Part shown: piece after piece, positions 46,277-54,907 of the stretch
Layout: each line of letters opens with the position of its first letter
How positions within the stretch are numbered: position 1 is the first letter of the stretch
Assembly: GCF_004336635.1 (NCBI RefSeq)
Contig: NZ_SJXH01000008.1
Location: forward strand, 1 to 64,000
DNA length: 64,000 bases
Source of the DNA: Acinetobacter sp. ANC 4862
GTDB lineage: Bacteria; Pseudomonadota; Gammaproteobacteria; Pseudomonadales; Moraxellaceae
Reading direction: 5' to 3'
Position numbers and translations under genes: made by a program
The notes under the pieces: generated by a model
What the model saw: only the letters and a program-made list of their open reading frames with translations
What the model was told of the DNA's origin: nothing
The model's database searches: none

Positions 46277-47296
46277 TTAAACTACATTCGCTTTATGCAA
46301 TAAGCTTTGATAAGCATCAACATATTTTTTTGCTACTTGGTTTATATCAAATCGAGCTGATTCGGCTTTAATTCTTGCAAATTTTTCATTAAATTCTTCA
46401 TAATTAAGATAAACTTGATCTAATTTTATCGCTAATTTTTCTGCATCATCTTCAATAATAAAATCATCACCCAGTACTTCACGATGATTAGCTGTATCTA
46501 GGGCGAACACCATTTTGCCATAATAAATTCCTTCAATTAGAGCTAGTGAAAAGCCCTCAAGTCTTGAAGGTAATATTTGTAAATCTGAACTGCAAATATA
46601 ATCCCACGGATTATCGACAAAACCCACTAATTTAACTTTATCTGCTACATTTAATTTTTCAATTAAGTCTTTAAGTGGTTGTTCATAAATGCCTTGACCA
46701 AGGATATATAAACGATAATCAAAATTTACCTGACTTAAAGCAGTAATGGCCAGTTGCCAGTTTTTATGTTCCTCAAGTCTGCCCACCCCAACTATATTAA
46801 AAATATTATTGGGTAAAATATTTTTAGGTTGTTGAAACTTAATCCCATTTTCAATAAGAATATTATTTTTTGCATTACAAAGTTTGAGTGTTTCTGGAGA
46901 AATTCCAACACATAAATCAGCATATTTCATGCGCTTTTTAATGAACCAATTATGTTTAGTAAAAACTAATGGTATTTTCTTTGGTAGAAATATCTGACAA
47001 TATTTCATTATCTCTAGCATTTTTGTATTATGACAATGAATAACATCAGGGTTTATATTTTTAAGGATTTTGGCAATTTTATATAAATAGAAAATATTAT
47101 GACGTTTTTTATTAGTTTCAATATCAATAAAATTCACAGTATTTTCAATATAATTAGTAATTTTGTTACCTTGAAAATCGTAAATATTAGCCAATAGAAA
47201 TACTTCATTATTTTGGCTCATAGTATTACACAAATCTACGCAAACCTTTTCTGTACCCGCAAATTCAGTAAAATATAGAATATGGACAATTTTCAA
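46277..47296 (-). CDS. GT4-family glycosyltransferase of the outer-core locus
   Basis: The 339-aa protein is a GT-B-fold, retaining GT4 transferase. The N-terminal Rossmann half opens KIVHILYFTEFAGTEKVCVDLCN. The C-terminal half has IVGVGRLEEHKNWQLAITAL and LILGQGIYEQPLKDLIEKL-like segments, then LQILPSRLEGFSLALIEG, the E-x7-E sugar-nucleotide motif. The start is TTG at 47296, because AAGGAG lies 8 bp before it; a longer TTG frame would overlap the RBS. It probably adds a hexose to the LOS core; donor and acceptor are unknown. AT-rich codon use suggests transfer. Confidence 0.88.
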   Translation of the reverse strand: MKIVHILYFTEFAGTEKVCVDLCNTMSQNNEVFLLANIYDFQGNKITNYIENTVNFIDIETNKKRHNIFYLYKIAKILKNINPDVIHCHNTKMLEIMKYCQIFLPKKIPLVFTKHNWFIKKRMKYADLCVGISPETLKLCNAKNNILIENGIKFQQPKNILPNNIFNIVGVGRLEEHKNWQLAITALSQVNFDYRLYILGQGIYEQPLKDLIEKLNVADKVKLVGFVDNPWDYICSSDLQILPSRLEGFSLALIEGIYYGKMVFALDTANHREVLGDDFIIEDDAEKLAIKLDQVYLNYEEFNEKFARIKAESARFDINQVAKKYVDAYQSLLHKANVV

Positions 47297-47457
47297 CTTT
47301 TCACTCCTTAACAAATTTTGGCTAATCGGATTATAAAAAATAAAATATTTTTCACTATTTTACTTTTAATTACTAAAAAGGTATCAAGCACGCTTCTTAC
47401 TTAAAATCGAAAATATTTTAAGTATTAAAATTTTATGATATCAATCCAATCGCATCT

Positions 47458-47715
47458 TTAGCTTTTAATCAGGGTTTGATATGCATCAAAATAACTCTTA
47501 GTCATTTTTCAGTACTAAAGCGGTCTTTTGTCGCTTTAATCTCATTAAATGCAGCAAAAAAAATCAGTATATTCATTATAACATTCCGTTATTTTATCAG
47601 ACAAAGCTTTCGGATTATTTTTAAACTTTAATAATTCTAACAAAATTTGCTCACCAATCCCAGTACGAGAAGAAATCATAAGCGAAATATTGTATTCAAT
47701 ATTAAAATTATACGC
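47458..47715 (-). pseudogene. Decayed 3' end of a GT4-like glycosyltransferase
   Basis: On the minus strand the segment reads ...SLMISSRTGIGEQILLELLK, then a frame change at a run of eight T residues. It then continues AAFNEIKATKDRFSTEK and, after another frame change, MTKSYFDAYQTLIKS plus a stop at 47458-47460. The ending resembles the intact neighbour's FNEKFARIKAESARFDINQVAKKYVDAYQSLL. The 5' part was not found: the sequence to the right is spacer and IS remnants. It is most likely the tail of a former outer-core transferase lost when the IS elements arrived. Confidence 0.65.
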
Positions 47716-47779
47716 AAATCAACCACCACCCCCAATAAAATAATAATTTAAATATATTCAAATGCTTAAACCTAAATTT

Positions 47780-47943
47780 AGCTTTGTTGCACAAACCTAC
47801 GCTTAAGGGCCAGCAATATAATTCTCAAATGAATAAGCCTGCACCTAAAATCTATCCTACAACCAATTGCTCCTCTTACAACCAAGCTTTGGTTAACCGA
47901 GGAAACATCTCGATTTGGTTTGATCCTACTACCCACTGGTATG
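47780..47943 (+). mobile_element. 5' remnant of an IS5-family (IS903-like) element
   Basis: The segment starts AGCTTTGTTGCACAAACCTAC, which looks like an IS terminal repeat. It then encodes KIYPTTNCSSYNQALVNRGNISIWFD, a typical N-terminus of IS5/IS903-group transposases. The reading frame breaks near 47943, where it joins a different transposase. Only about 160 bp survive, so it cannot be active. Confidence 0.7.
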
Positions 47944-48240
47944 CGCAGATAAAGGCTATGATTCAGAACCACTGCGTGAACAGATCAGAAAAACAGGGAC
48001 AAAAGCGAATATACCAAAGAAAATAAATAGCCAATCGAACAATGATCATATGGACTGGCATTTATATAAAATCAGGCATTGAGTTGAAAATATATTTTGT
48101 AGATTAAAGCAATTTAGAGAAATAGCTACTCGATATGACAAGCTCAAAAGAAATTATCAAAGTTCTGTTACTTTAGCCTGTATATTTTTATGGCTACCTT
48201 TATAGTTTTAATTATGAACAGTAAATGTCAACAGACCCTA
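47944..48240 (+). mobile_element. 3' remnant of an IS5-family (IS427-like) element
   Basis: From about 47944 a new frame encodes ADKGYDSEPLREQIRKTGTK, then MDWHLYKIRH-stop-VENIFCRLKQFREIATRYDKL and LACIFLWLPL-stop at 48203-48205. This is the C-terminal third of an IS427/IS1031-type DDE transposase, with an internal TGA at 48080-48082. It ends in GTCAACAGACCC (48227-48238), a likely terminal repeat. It is inactive, and is fused at its left edge to a different IS remnant. Confidence 0.75.
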
Positions 48241-48339
48241 CTATCTCAGTGGTATCAACAATAACAACATCCCAATCCAGACCTTCACCATGAGGTAATT
48301 TCTTAGGCAAATGAAACTTATCAGATTTTATTAAAATAT

Positions 48340-48345
48340 TATCTA
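48340..48345. repeat. Left copy of the 6-bp target duplication (TATCTA)
   Basis: TATCTA at 48340-48345 is repeated at 49321-49326 on the other side of the IS982 element. Removing one copy and the element restores the reading frame of the interrupted transposase. Confidence 0.8.
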
Positions 48346-49320
48346 ACCCGAATTACGGATAAGAAAACCGCTTGAAAAAAAGATGGTTAGAGCCATTTAG
48401 AAAGTTACTACACAAACCAAAGACTCTAACCACCATGTCTGATTTTACAGAAATCTTCTGTGCCATTGATGATTTTTTTAAGAAATTTGAACCGATCTAT
48501 TGGCAATTTCTCAAGCAGGAAAATAAGCGTAAACGAATTCGATTAGCAACCTTATCCCTCTCTGAAATTGTGACGATTGCAATTTGTTATAAAACCTCGC
48601 AAGTAAATAACTTTAAAACATTTTTTCAATTGCTTTATCAATTTGAAAGTAAATTATTTAAGTCTTTGCCTTGCTATAAAAATATGCTCAGCCTGATTAA
48701 CCAACATCAGCTTGCGATTCATGCACTGCACCGAGCTTTAAGCAAAGGACAAGCATGTCAATATCTATGGATTGATTCAACACCTTTACCTGTTTGTAAA
48801 AACAAAAGAATTCCTAGAGGTCACCATGCTTTGGATGATATTGCTTCTCGTGGCAAAAGTTCTATAGACTGGTTTTATGGTTGCAAATTACACCTTCTCA
48901 TGAATAGTGAAGGACAAATTGTGAATACAGTTTTATCCGCTGGACACATTGCAGACATTAGAAAAATCGAAGAATTAGTTGATGGCTTATTGGCAACTGT
49001 TTATGGAGATAGAGGTTATATTGGAAAATCGATAAAAACCAAATTATTAGAGCAAGATATCGATTTAATTACTTATCCTAGAAAGAATATGCGAGTAAGT
49101 CTATTGCTTTTTTCTGATGAATACCACTTGAGACAGCGGAAAAGAATTGAAACTTTAATTGGCTTATTGAAAGAAAAATACCATTTAGTAAGCAGTAAAC
49201 ATCGGGCTATTTCCGGTTTCCTAGCAGGCATATTTTCTTCTCTATGTGCCTATCAACTCTGTCAGAAGAATAAGCCAAAAATTCATGTCGTTAGAAATTT
49301 AGCTTATCCGTAACTAGGGT
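48346..49320 (+). mobile_element. Complete IS982-family insertion sequence
   Basis: The element is 975 bp long. Its ends are imperfect inverted repeats: ACCCGAATTACGGATAAG on the left and, reversed, ACCCTAGTTACGGATAAG on the right (two differences in 18). The ACCC end is typical of IS982. It is flanked by the 6-bp duplication TATCTA and carries an intact transposase gene. It lies inside another transposase gene. Confidence 0.92.
48435..49313 (+). CDS. IS982-family transposase
   Basis: From the ATG at 48435 the protein has 292 aa and begins MSDFTEIFCAIDDFFKKFEPI, the usual IS982 N-terminus. A TTG at 48372 would add 21 residues. The DDE catalytic residues are probably in LWIDSTPLPVC, TVYGDRGYIG and RKRIETLIGLLKEKY. 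The reading frame is intact from end to end, and the stop codon falls within the right terminal repeat. The element may still be active. Confidence 0.92.
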   Translation: MSDFTEIFCAIDDFFKKFEPIYWQFLKQENKRKRIRLATLSLSEIVTIAICYKTSQVNNFKTFFQLLYQFESKLFKSLPCYKNMLSLINQHQLAIHALHRALSKGQACQYLWIDSTPLPVCKNKRIPRGHHALDDIASRGKSSIDWFYGCKLHLLMNSEGQIVNTVLSAGHIADIRKIEELVDGLLATVYGDRGYIGKSIKTKLLEQDIDLITYPRKNMRVSLLLFSDEYHLRQRKRIETLIGLLKEKYHLVSSKHRAISGFLAGIFSSLCAYQLCQKNKPKIHVVRNLAYP

Positions 49321-49326
49321 TATCTA
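49321..49326. repeat. Right copy of the 6-bp target duplication (TATCTA)
   Basis: It matches TATCTA at 48340-48345 and directly follows the GGGT end of the IS982 element. Confidence 0.8.
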
Positions 49327-49804
49327 TCTTTCGGATAATTCTAGATGCACTAAACTCATGGAGTCCATAGCTCATAGCGACATGAAAAAGTGTTCGATAT
49401 TCACACCAATAACTTAGAGTCATTAATAGTTGATCTTCAAGTAAAAGGCTAGAAGGTCTGCCTCGCTGGGTATTCGCTTGGCTTATTTTTAATACTTCGA
49501 GCATTTCTAAAAAGGTTGAAGATTGTATTCCAACGAGTCGTTTGAATTGACTGCTTGATAATGTTTTAATTTTTGAATATTTCATGTACCAATGATAATA
49601 GAACATACTTTTTCTGTGGGAATAAAAAATGCTCAACTTATTGATCATTTTTTGATTTATACAAGAGGTCTAATAAACAAGTTTAGGTTTAAAAATTTAA
49701 CATACATATTTCCTATAGACTATCCATTAAAAATTATTATAAAATGTATAAAAATTTCAATTTTTTATACAGCAAGACAATCTATCAATTAAGGCTCATG
49801 AAAA

Positions 49805-51112
49805 ATGTTTTCTTCTGAAATTTTCAAGAAAAAAGATACTATTTCCATCTTATTAAATATCATTTTTTTTGTTTTTTTTTATCGTGCAACTTTTGCAAAA
49901 TCCACCATAGAAGGCTTATCTTTTTTTATTGCACTATTAGCATTAAGCTTTATAACTTTTATTTTTTGCAAAAAAAATGGTTATAAACCACACATTCCAA
50001 AATATAGTTTTTTTGTATTTACCACACCAACCATCATAATTTTCACTCAGTATTTTATAAACAAAATCCCAGAAAAAGAATCCATTTCAGAATTAACAAA
50101 TCATCAAATATTTTATATGTATAATATAAATTACATTTATTCGATAGTATTTATCTTACTTCCATTCATCCTATTCAATATAAAATATAAATATTCCACT
50201 TTTTTTAATATCCTCGGCTTTTCCACCCTTTCTTATATTATATTCAACATGTATCTTATGCTTTATTTAAATTTAGAAAGAATGGAATTAATAGATAAAA
50301 TAAATTCCATCATAAATTATGACAATATTTCAATAATAATAAGCACTCTAACATTCATATATAGTTTTCACCTATATAAAATCAATAAAAAATATTATGG
50401 AACTTTTCTATTTTTTATATCCATGTTCGCTATATTTATTAATATATCGCATGGAACTCGTGGAACATGGATTGCTATACCTTTTATATTTTTTTATACA
50501 TTATGGACATATCGAAAAGAGTGCAAATTTTATCTCAGTTTATTTTTTGGAATATCTTTAATAGCCATCACTTACACTTACATTAAGAAAGGAGAAGTTA
50601 TTGATAGAATATCACAAGCATATAATGATTTAATTTTGATCTTTAACAATTCATCACAAGCAACAAGTATAGGCTCAAGACTAGAAATGTGGCATTTAGC
50701 TATTAATAATTTTAAAGATTCACCGATTACAGGAATTGGTAGTTTTAATGTAGCTAAGGAACTTTGTGATTTAAGCCATCAAGGTATTTTAGCAGGTGAA
50801 TGCCTAACACATATGCACAACATTTATTTCCAAGAACTCGCAAGCCATGGTCTAATAGGTTTTTTAGCTCTACTATTTTCATTTATTTTTCCTGCCATTT
50901 TATTCTTCAAAAAAATTATGTATAATAATTCAGAAATTCAACATTTTTTATCATTAGCAGGTCTTTATACAATTTTTACAGTAATGATATGTGGTCTAAC
51001 CGATTATTATTTTATTACAGAAATTTCTACTAGCCTTTATTTTATTCTAGTATTGTCCTTACTAACGTTTATTTCAATAGAAAACAAATGTGTTAAAATA
51101 AATTCAAGATAG
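49805..51112 (+). CDS. O-antigen ligase-like membrane protein (Wzy/WaaL fold)
   Basis: The 435-aa protein has about 11-12 membrane segments and belongs to the PF04932 O-antigen ligase/polymerase group. The conserved loop region contains RGTWIAIPFIFFYTLW, GSRLEMWHLAINNFKDSPITGIGSFN and THMHNIYFQELASHGLIGFLALLF, including the functionally important R and H-N residues. Ligases of this fold transfer lipid-linked glycans to core sugars; polymerases join repeat units. The two cannot be separated by eye. It is very AT-rich and lies next to the IS stack, suggesting recent gain. Confidence 0.82.
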   Translation: MFSSEIFKKKDTISILLNIIFFVFFYRATFAKSTIEGLSFFIALLALSFITFIFCKKNGYKPHIPKYSFFVFTTPTIIIFTQYFINKIPEKESISELTNHQIFYMYNINYIYSIVFILLPFILFNIKYKYSTFFNILGFSTLSYIIFNMYLMLYLNLERMELIDKINSIINYDNISIIISTLTFIYSFHLYKINKKYYGTFLFFISMFAIFINISHGTRGTWIAIPFIFFYTLWTYRKECKFYLSLFFGISLIAITYTYIKKGEVIDRISQAYNDLILIFNNSSQATSIGSRLEMWHLAINNFKDSPITGIGSFNVAKELCDLSHQGILAGECLTHMHNIYFQELASHGLIGFLALLFSFIFPAILFFKKIMYNNSEIQHFLSLAGLYTIFTVMICGLTDYYFITEISTSLYFILVLSLLTFISIENKCVKINSR

Positions 51113-51191
51113 AATAGCCTCCCCATATTGATAAGTCTTATTGCTCTAAAAAATACTCTTATCATATCGTCAACATATAGAGATTTACGCT

Positions 51192-52124
51192 ATGAGTTAT
51201 TCCAAAAACCTAGTAAATGAAGCATTTGAACTATCAAATCAAGTTACTAATTTTACTCCCGATATAAATATAGTTTTTGCTATTGATAAAAACTATCTAA
51301 AACCGTGTGGAATTTGCATTCACTCAATCATAAAAAATAACCCTCACACAAAAATTGATTTTTATATCTTTACTTCTTATTTTGAATCAATGGGTTTTGA
51401 AGAGTTTATAAAAAATAATAAAAATATTAGGATCCATATTTATAAAATAAATACAAATTATTTTGATCACCTACAAACAACAGGGCATTTTACAACAGCA
51501 ATTTATTATCGACTATCTATTGCCGAAATTCTAAAAAACAAAGTAGAAAAATTTTTATATCTTGATGCAGACATTCTGTGCACTGCGAGTATTGATGAAA
51601 TATTATCTATAAATATGAATAATTATATTTTAGCAGCAGTAGAAGATAAATTTATGAAATCTGAAGACATAAAAAATCTAGGATTAAATTCTAATAACAA
51701 ATATTTTAATTCAGGTGTACTACTAATAAATACTAAAGCATGGATAGAATTTAATGTAGTTGAAAAATTCACAAAACTGATTTCAGAAAGAATATATGAA
51801 TATCCAGATCAAGATGTTTTGAATATAATTTTACAAAATAAAGTATACTTCCTAAATGAAAAATTTAATTTTTTTACAAAAAATAAGGAAGTTGATCCTA
51901 TTTTCATTCATTTCGTTAGCACACCAAAACCATGGAGTATAGCCGCATCAAATAATGAAAAATATATTGAATATTACTTAGACTCTCCATGGAAAAATAT
52001 TCCTTTAAATGCTCCCAGAAATTCAAAAGAGGCAAAAAAATATGCTAAAAAACTTTGGTCTAAAAAATCATATCTTTCTAGTATACGATGGTTACTAATC
52101 TACATTGTTAGAAAATTTTCATAA
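51192..52124 (+). CDS. GT8-family glycosyltransferase (LPS-type)
   Basis: The 310-aa protein is a GT-A-fold GT8 transferase like the LPS hexosyltransferases RfaI/RfaJ. The N-terminus has INIVFAIDKNYLKPCGICIHSI; the metal-binding DxD is in FLYLDADILCTASIDEI. Other family segments are KYFNSGVLLINTKAW and YPDQDVLNIILQ, then IHFVSTPKPW. It lacks a membrane segment, so it acts at the cytoplasmic face. It follows the ligase-like gene by 79 bp and shares its AT-rich codon use. Confidence 0.88.
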   Translation: MSYSKNLVNEAFELSNQVTNFTPDINIVFAIDKNYLKPCGICIHSIIKNNPHTKIDFYIFTSYFESMGFEEFIKNNKNIRIHIYKINTNYFDHLQTTGHFTTAIYYRLSIAEILKNKVEKFLYLDADILCTASIDEILSINMNNYILAAVEDKFMKSEDIKNLGLNSNNKYFNSGVLLINTKAWIEFNVVEKFTKLISERIYEYPDQDVLNIILQNKVYFLNEKFNFFTKNKEVDPIFIHFVSTPKPWSIAASNNEKYIEYYLDSPWKNIPLNAPRNSKEAKKYAKKLWSKKSYLSSIRWLLIYIVRKFS

Positions 52125-52213
52125 ATAATTTCATTCTAAGCTTGTGCTAATAACCACAACAAGCTTAGATTTCTTATATACCAATTAATTTATATTTATT
52201 ATATTCAGACCGG

Positions 52214-53098
52214 ATGATGCGCTTCTTATTAAAAAAATGGTATAAATTCCAACAGAATCAACATGCCAAGAAATTTAATTCTCATTGGTACATGCGCTTT
52301 GGCTGGCTCGATCACCCATTAAAAAGCCCAGAACAATTACATGATTTATTCGAAATCCATTCCCCTAGACAATTCACCTTTGCAGACTGTTTTTATGTAC
52401 AAGAAAATGATCGTCATTTTATTTTCTTTGAAGAAGTTGATGATGTACATCCTGTAGGTTTTCTATCAGTATTGGAAATTTTCAAAGATGGACGCTATAC
52501 AAAACCACAGACCATTTTAAAACTGGATTATCACCTGTCTTACCCATGCGTGTTTAATGTCGAAAATGACTGGTATATGATTCCTGAAACCAGTGCCAAC
52601 AAAACCATTGAACTATGGAAATGTACCGAGTTCCCTTTAAAATGGGAAAAGCATTCCAATATTTTAGAAGGCATTGAAGCCGTCGATACAACGCCTTTTT
52701 ACCATGAAGGCATGTGGTACCTGTTTACTTCGACACGCAGGAACTGTAAAAAGTTTGGTGACCGTTTAGATTTGTTCTTTACTGAAGATATTCTCAATCC
52801 AAATTGGCAAGAACATCCGCAAAATCCAGTGTGTCAAGGACATCAACAGTTCCGTATGGCAGGCAAGCCTTTTATTTACAATGCTAAACTGGTTCGACCA
52901 AGCCAGGATTCACTCAAACGCTATGGCGGCAATATTGAGCTAAAAGAAATTATTCAACTTAGCCCGACAGTTTATCAAGAGCAGCTTTTAGAGGTGATTT
53001 TACCAGACTGGAAGAACGAGGATGATGGCTGCCACACCATTAATGCCGAAAATAACTTTGTGGTACTGGATGCAATTCGTTTATCTGCTAAACAATGA
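52214..53098 (+). CDS. GINT1-like beta-propeller protein ("ghy" of outer-core loci)
   Basis: The 294-aa protein resembles the N-terminal domain of glucosamine inositolphosphorylceramide transferase and GH43/68-like propellers. Repeated blade-like segments are FFEEVDDVHPVGFLSVLEIF, YPCVFNVENDWYMIPETSANKTIELWKC and TPFYHEGMWYLFTSTRRNC. Such genes are called ghy, for glycosyl hydrolase, in Acinetobacter outer-core loci. Whether it cuts, transfers or only binds sugar is unknown. ATG codons stand at 52214 and 52217. Its stop is one base from the stop of the convergent gene. Confidence 0.75.
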   Translation: MMRFLLKKWYKFQQNQHAKKFNSHWYMRFGWLDHPLKSPEQLHDLFEIHSPRQFTFADCFYVQENDRHFIFFEEVDDVHPVGFLSVLEIFKDGRYTKPQTILKLDYHLSYPCVFNVENDWYMIPETSANKTIELWKCTEFPLKWEKHSNILEGIEAVDTTPFYHEGMWYLFTSTRRNCKKFGDRLDLFFTEDILNPNWQEHPQNPVCQGHQQFRMAGKPFIYNAKLVRPSQDSLKRYGGNIELKEIIQLSPTVYQEQLLEVILPDWKNEDDGCHTINAENNFVVLDAIRLSAKQ

Positions 53099-53099
53099 G

Positions 53100-54134
53100 T
53101 TAAGCCTTCAGCAAATGCTCATAAATCTTGAGCGTTTGCTGCGCCATAGCATCTACGGTCAACTCATTTTTAGCGCGCGTAAATAACTTTTCAAAATCAG
53201 CACTTGCTGCACTTTCTAAAGCATTTTTAATTGCTTGCTGTAATCCCTGTACATCGCCAATATCTGCAAGATATTCATCAGGCAGCCACTCAATCACGCC
53301 ATTGACTTTGGTTGATGCCATGACTTTATCTGCCTGCAAGGCTTCAACCATAACCAATGGAAAGCCCTCACGGTCAGATGATAATACAACAACATCTGCC
53401 AATTGCACTAAATCACGGGCATCACTTCTAAAGCCTAAAAATGTCACTTGATCTTGCATATTTTGTTGTTTGACTTGTGCTTCAAGTGATTGTCGCAATG
53501 AGCCCTCACCTACAATCCATAAATTTGCATCAATGCCCTGCATCGCTTGGATCAGTAAAGCAATATTCTTAACTGGCTCCAAACGCCCAATACACATGAC
53601 TATTTTTTTTGTTGAATCCAAACTTGGAAATTGTGCCTCAATACTGTGCTTTAAACTCTGCTTTGCAGCTATAGACAGTGCCGGTTGCGGATACACACCA
53701 TTATAAACAATATGTGCTTTTGCTTCTGGAATGCCTTGTGTCAGTGCTTTGCTAACTGCAATCACAGCATCCCCGACTAAATAGGCAGACTTGTTTTTTT
53801 TAGTTCCATGTACAGTCGTCACAATTTTAACATCTGCTAAAAATGGATGAATCCTTGCAATCAGCTCAGAAGCCTTCCCCGCTTGGGCATGTACAATCTG
53901 GGGTTGAATGGTTTTAATCAGCTTTGCCAATTGGCGAAGCAACATGATATTCCAACGACTTCTAGAAAAATCAACAGCATGAAATTGCACATGTTCATTA
54001 AACTTTTCCGCATAACATGGATGTGCAATCATATGCACCTCATGCTGGAATGACATTTCATTAACCAAGTTAAATGTGTGCTGTTCTAGACCACCGACAC
54101 CGCCACTAGTCGCCAAAACCTGAACTATCTTCAT
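53100..54134 (-). CDS. GT4-family glycosyltransferase
   Basis: The 344-aa GT-B transferase opens MKIVQVLATSGGVGGLEQHTFNLV. The acceptor half contains VHAQAGKASELIARIHP. The donor half has VMCIGRLEPVKNIALLIQAM, GEGSLRQSLEAQV and VVVLSSDREGFPLVMVEAL with the E-x7-E signature. It is the last gene of a four-gene minus-strand unit, overlapping the GT2 gene by 4 bp. It probably extends the LOS outer core from the cytoplasm. Confidence 0.9.
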   Translation of the reverse strand: MKIVQVLATSGGVGGLEQHTFNLVNEMSFQHEVHMIAHPCYAEKFNEHVQFHAVDFSRSRWNIMLLRQLAKLIKTIQPQIVHAQAGKASELIARIHPFLADVKIVTTVHGTKKNKSAYLVGDAVIAVSKALTQGIPEAKAHIVYNGVYPQPALSIAAKQSLKHSIEAQFPSLDSTKKIVMCIGRLEPVKNIALLIQAMQGIDANLWIVGEGSLRQSLEAQVKQQNMQDQVTFLGFRSDARDLVQLADVVVLSSDREGFPLVMVEALQADKVMASTKVNGVIEWLPDEYLADIGDVQGLQQAIKNALESAASADFEKLFTRAKNELTVDAMAQQTLKIYEHLLKA

Positions 54135-54907
54135 GTCTTGTCCTGTTTATTTTTGGAGACATTTTGATACTGTTCAAACAGCTTTGCTTCTTTTAAAAAA
54201 GCATAAAACGCATTAATCATACTGTTCACAAAACCACGCCAACCATTCAAACAACTACGGCGAATGAAATATGATTTCAAAAAAGTGACAGGCATGACCA
54301 AACTCAATTTCAACAAACTTGGCTTTTTACCTTTTTGAAATTTCTCGGCAGCTTTCAAATTGGAATACTGGTTGTTTTTTTCGACTTTGACAAAAATACT
54401 TGATTCACCATAGTGATAAATATCACCTTCGGCACGCACACTTTCACCGTCAATAATCACATTTTCGTGAACTTTGTTTTCAAGGTCATAGTGTCCTTTG
54501 CTTTTACGAAAAAAGCGTACTTTGGCATGTTTTTTCGTATGTTTGCTATTTGGCACCCCTAAAAAAACATCATTAATTGGAGTAATTAAGGCATCAATTT
54601 GATTGGCTTGAATAGTCTTCGTAATCTCTTGTTTAAGCTCATGCGATAGTACTTCGTCGCCATCTAAATTAAGTACCCAATCCGACTGACACTGTGCTAA
54701 AGCAAGACTTTTTTGTGCTGCATAACCAAGCCAATCTTGATGAGAAATTCGTGTATTTGAAAAACTTTTCACAATTTCATAAGTATTGTCGGTACTACCC
54801 GAATCTAAAATAATCACTTCTGCAAAATCAGCAACACTGTTTAAAGTATCTTCCAACCATGCACCACAGTTCAAAGTGACGATATAAACACTACATGGAA
54901 TACTCAT
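54131..54907 (-). CDS. GT2-family glycosyltransferase (WaaE/KdtX-like)
   Basis: The 258-aa inverting GT-A enzyme has VYIVTLNCGAWLEDTLNSV and VIILDSGSTDNTYEIV, and the metal-binding segment is WVLNLDGDEVLS. The length and the tail with FRKSKGHYDLENKVHENVI and an amphipathic C-terminus match the WaaE-type LPS beta-glucosyltransferase group. It overlaps neighbours by 4 bp on both sides, so it is translationally coupled. Its likely job is adding glucose or a related sugar to an inner-core residue; this is a family inference. Confidence 0.88.
   Translation of the reverse strand: MSIPCSVYIVTLNCGAWLEDTLNSVADFAEVIILDSGSTDNTYEIVKSFSNTRISHQDWLGYAAQKSLALAQCQSDWVLNLDGDEVLSHELKQEITKTIQANQIDALITPINDVFLGVPNSKHTKKHAKVRFFRKSKGHYDLENKVHENVIIDGESVRAEGDIYHYGESSIFVKVEKNNQYSNLKAAEKFQKGKKPSLLKLSLVMPVTFLKSYFIRRSCLNGWRGFVNSMINAFYAFLKEAKLFEQYQNVSKNKQDKT

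Larger units (their letters stand above)
48241..49585 (-). pseudogene. IS5-type (HTH_Tnp_4/DDE_Tnp_4) transposase gene split by an IS982 element
   Basis: The N-terminal part reads on the minus strand from ATG 49585: MKYSKIKTLSSSQFKRLVG, then RGRPSSLLLEDQLLMTLSYWCEYRTLFH and SRIIRKID near 49321. The middle part resumes at 48345 as NILIKSDKFHLPKKLPHGEG and reaches the catalytic VVIVDTTEI near 48244. Removing the IS982 element and one copy of the 6-bp duplication joins them in frame as RKIDNILIKSDK. The rest of the catalytic domain is missing, cut off by the IS427-like remnant. Confidence 0.85.

Noticed and set aside
47784..48026. An 80-aa intact gene
   Set aside because: Its first part matches an IS903-like transposase N-terminus and its second part is the out-of-frame start of an IS427-like fragment, so it is a chance join of two remnants.
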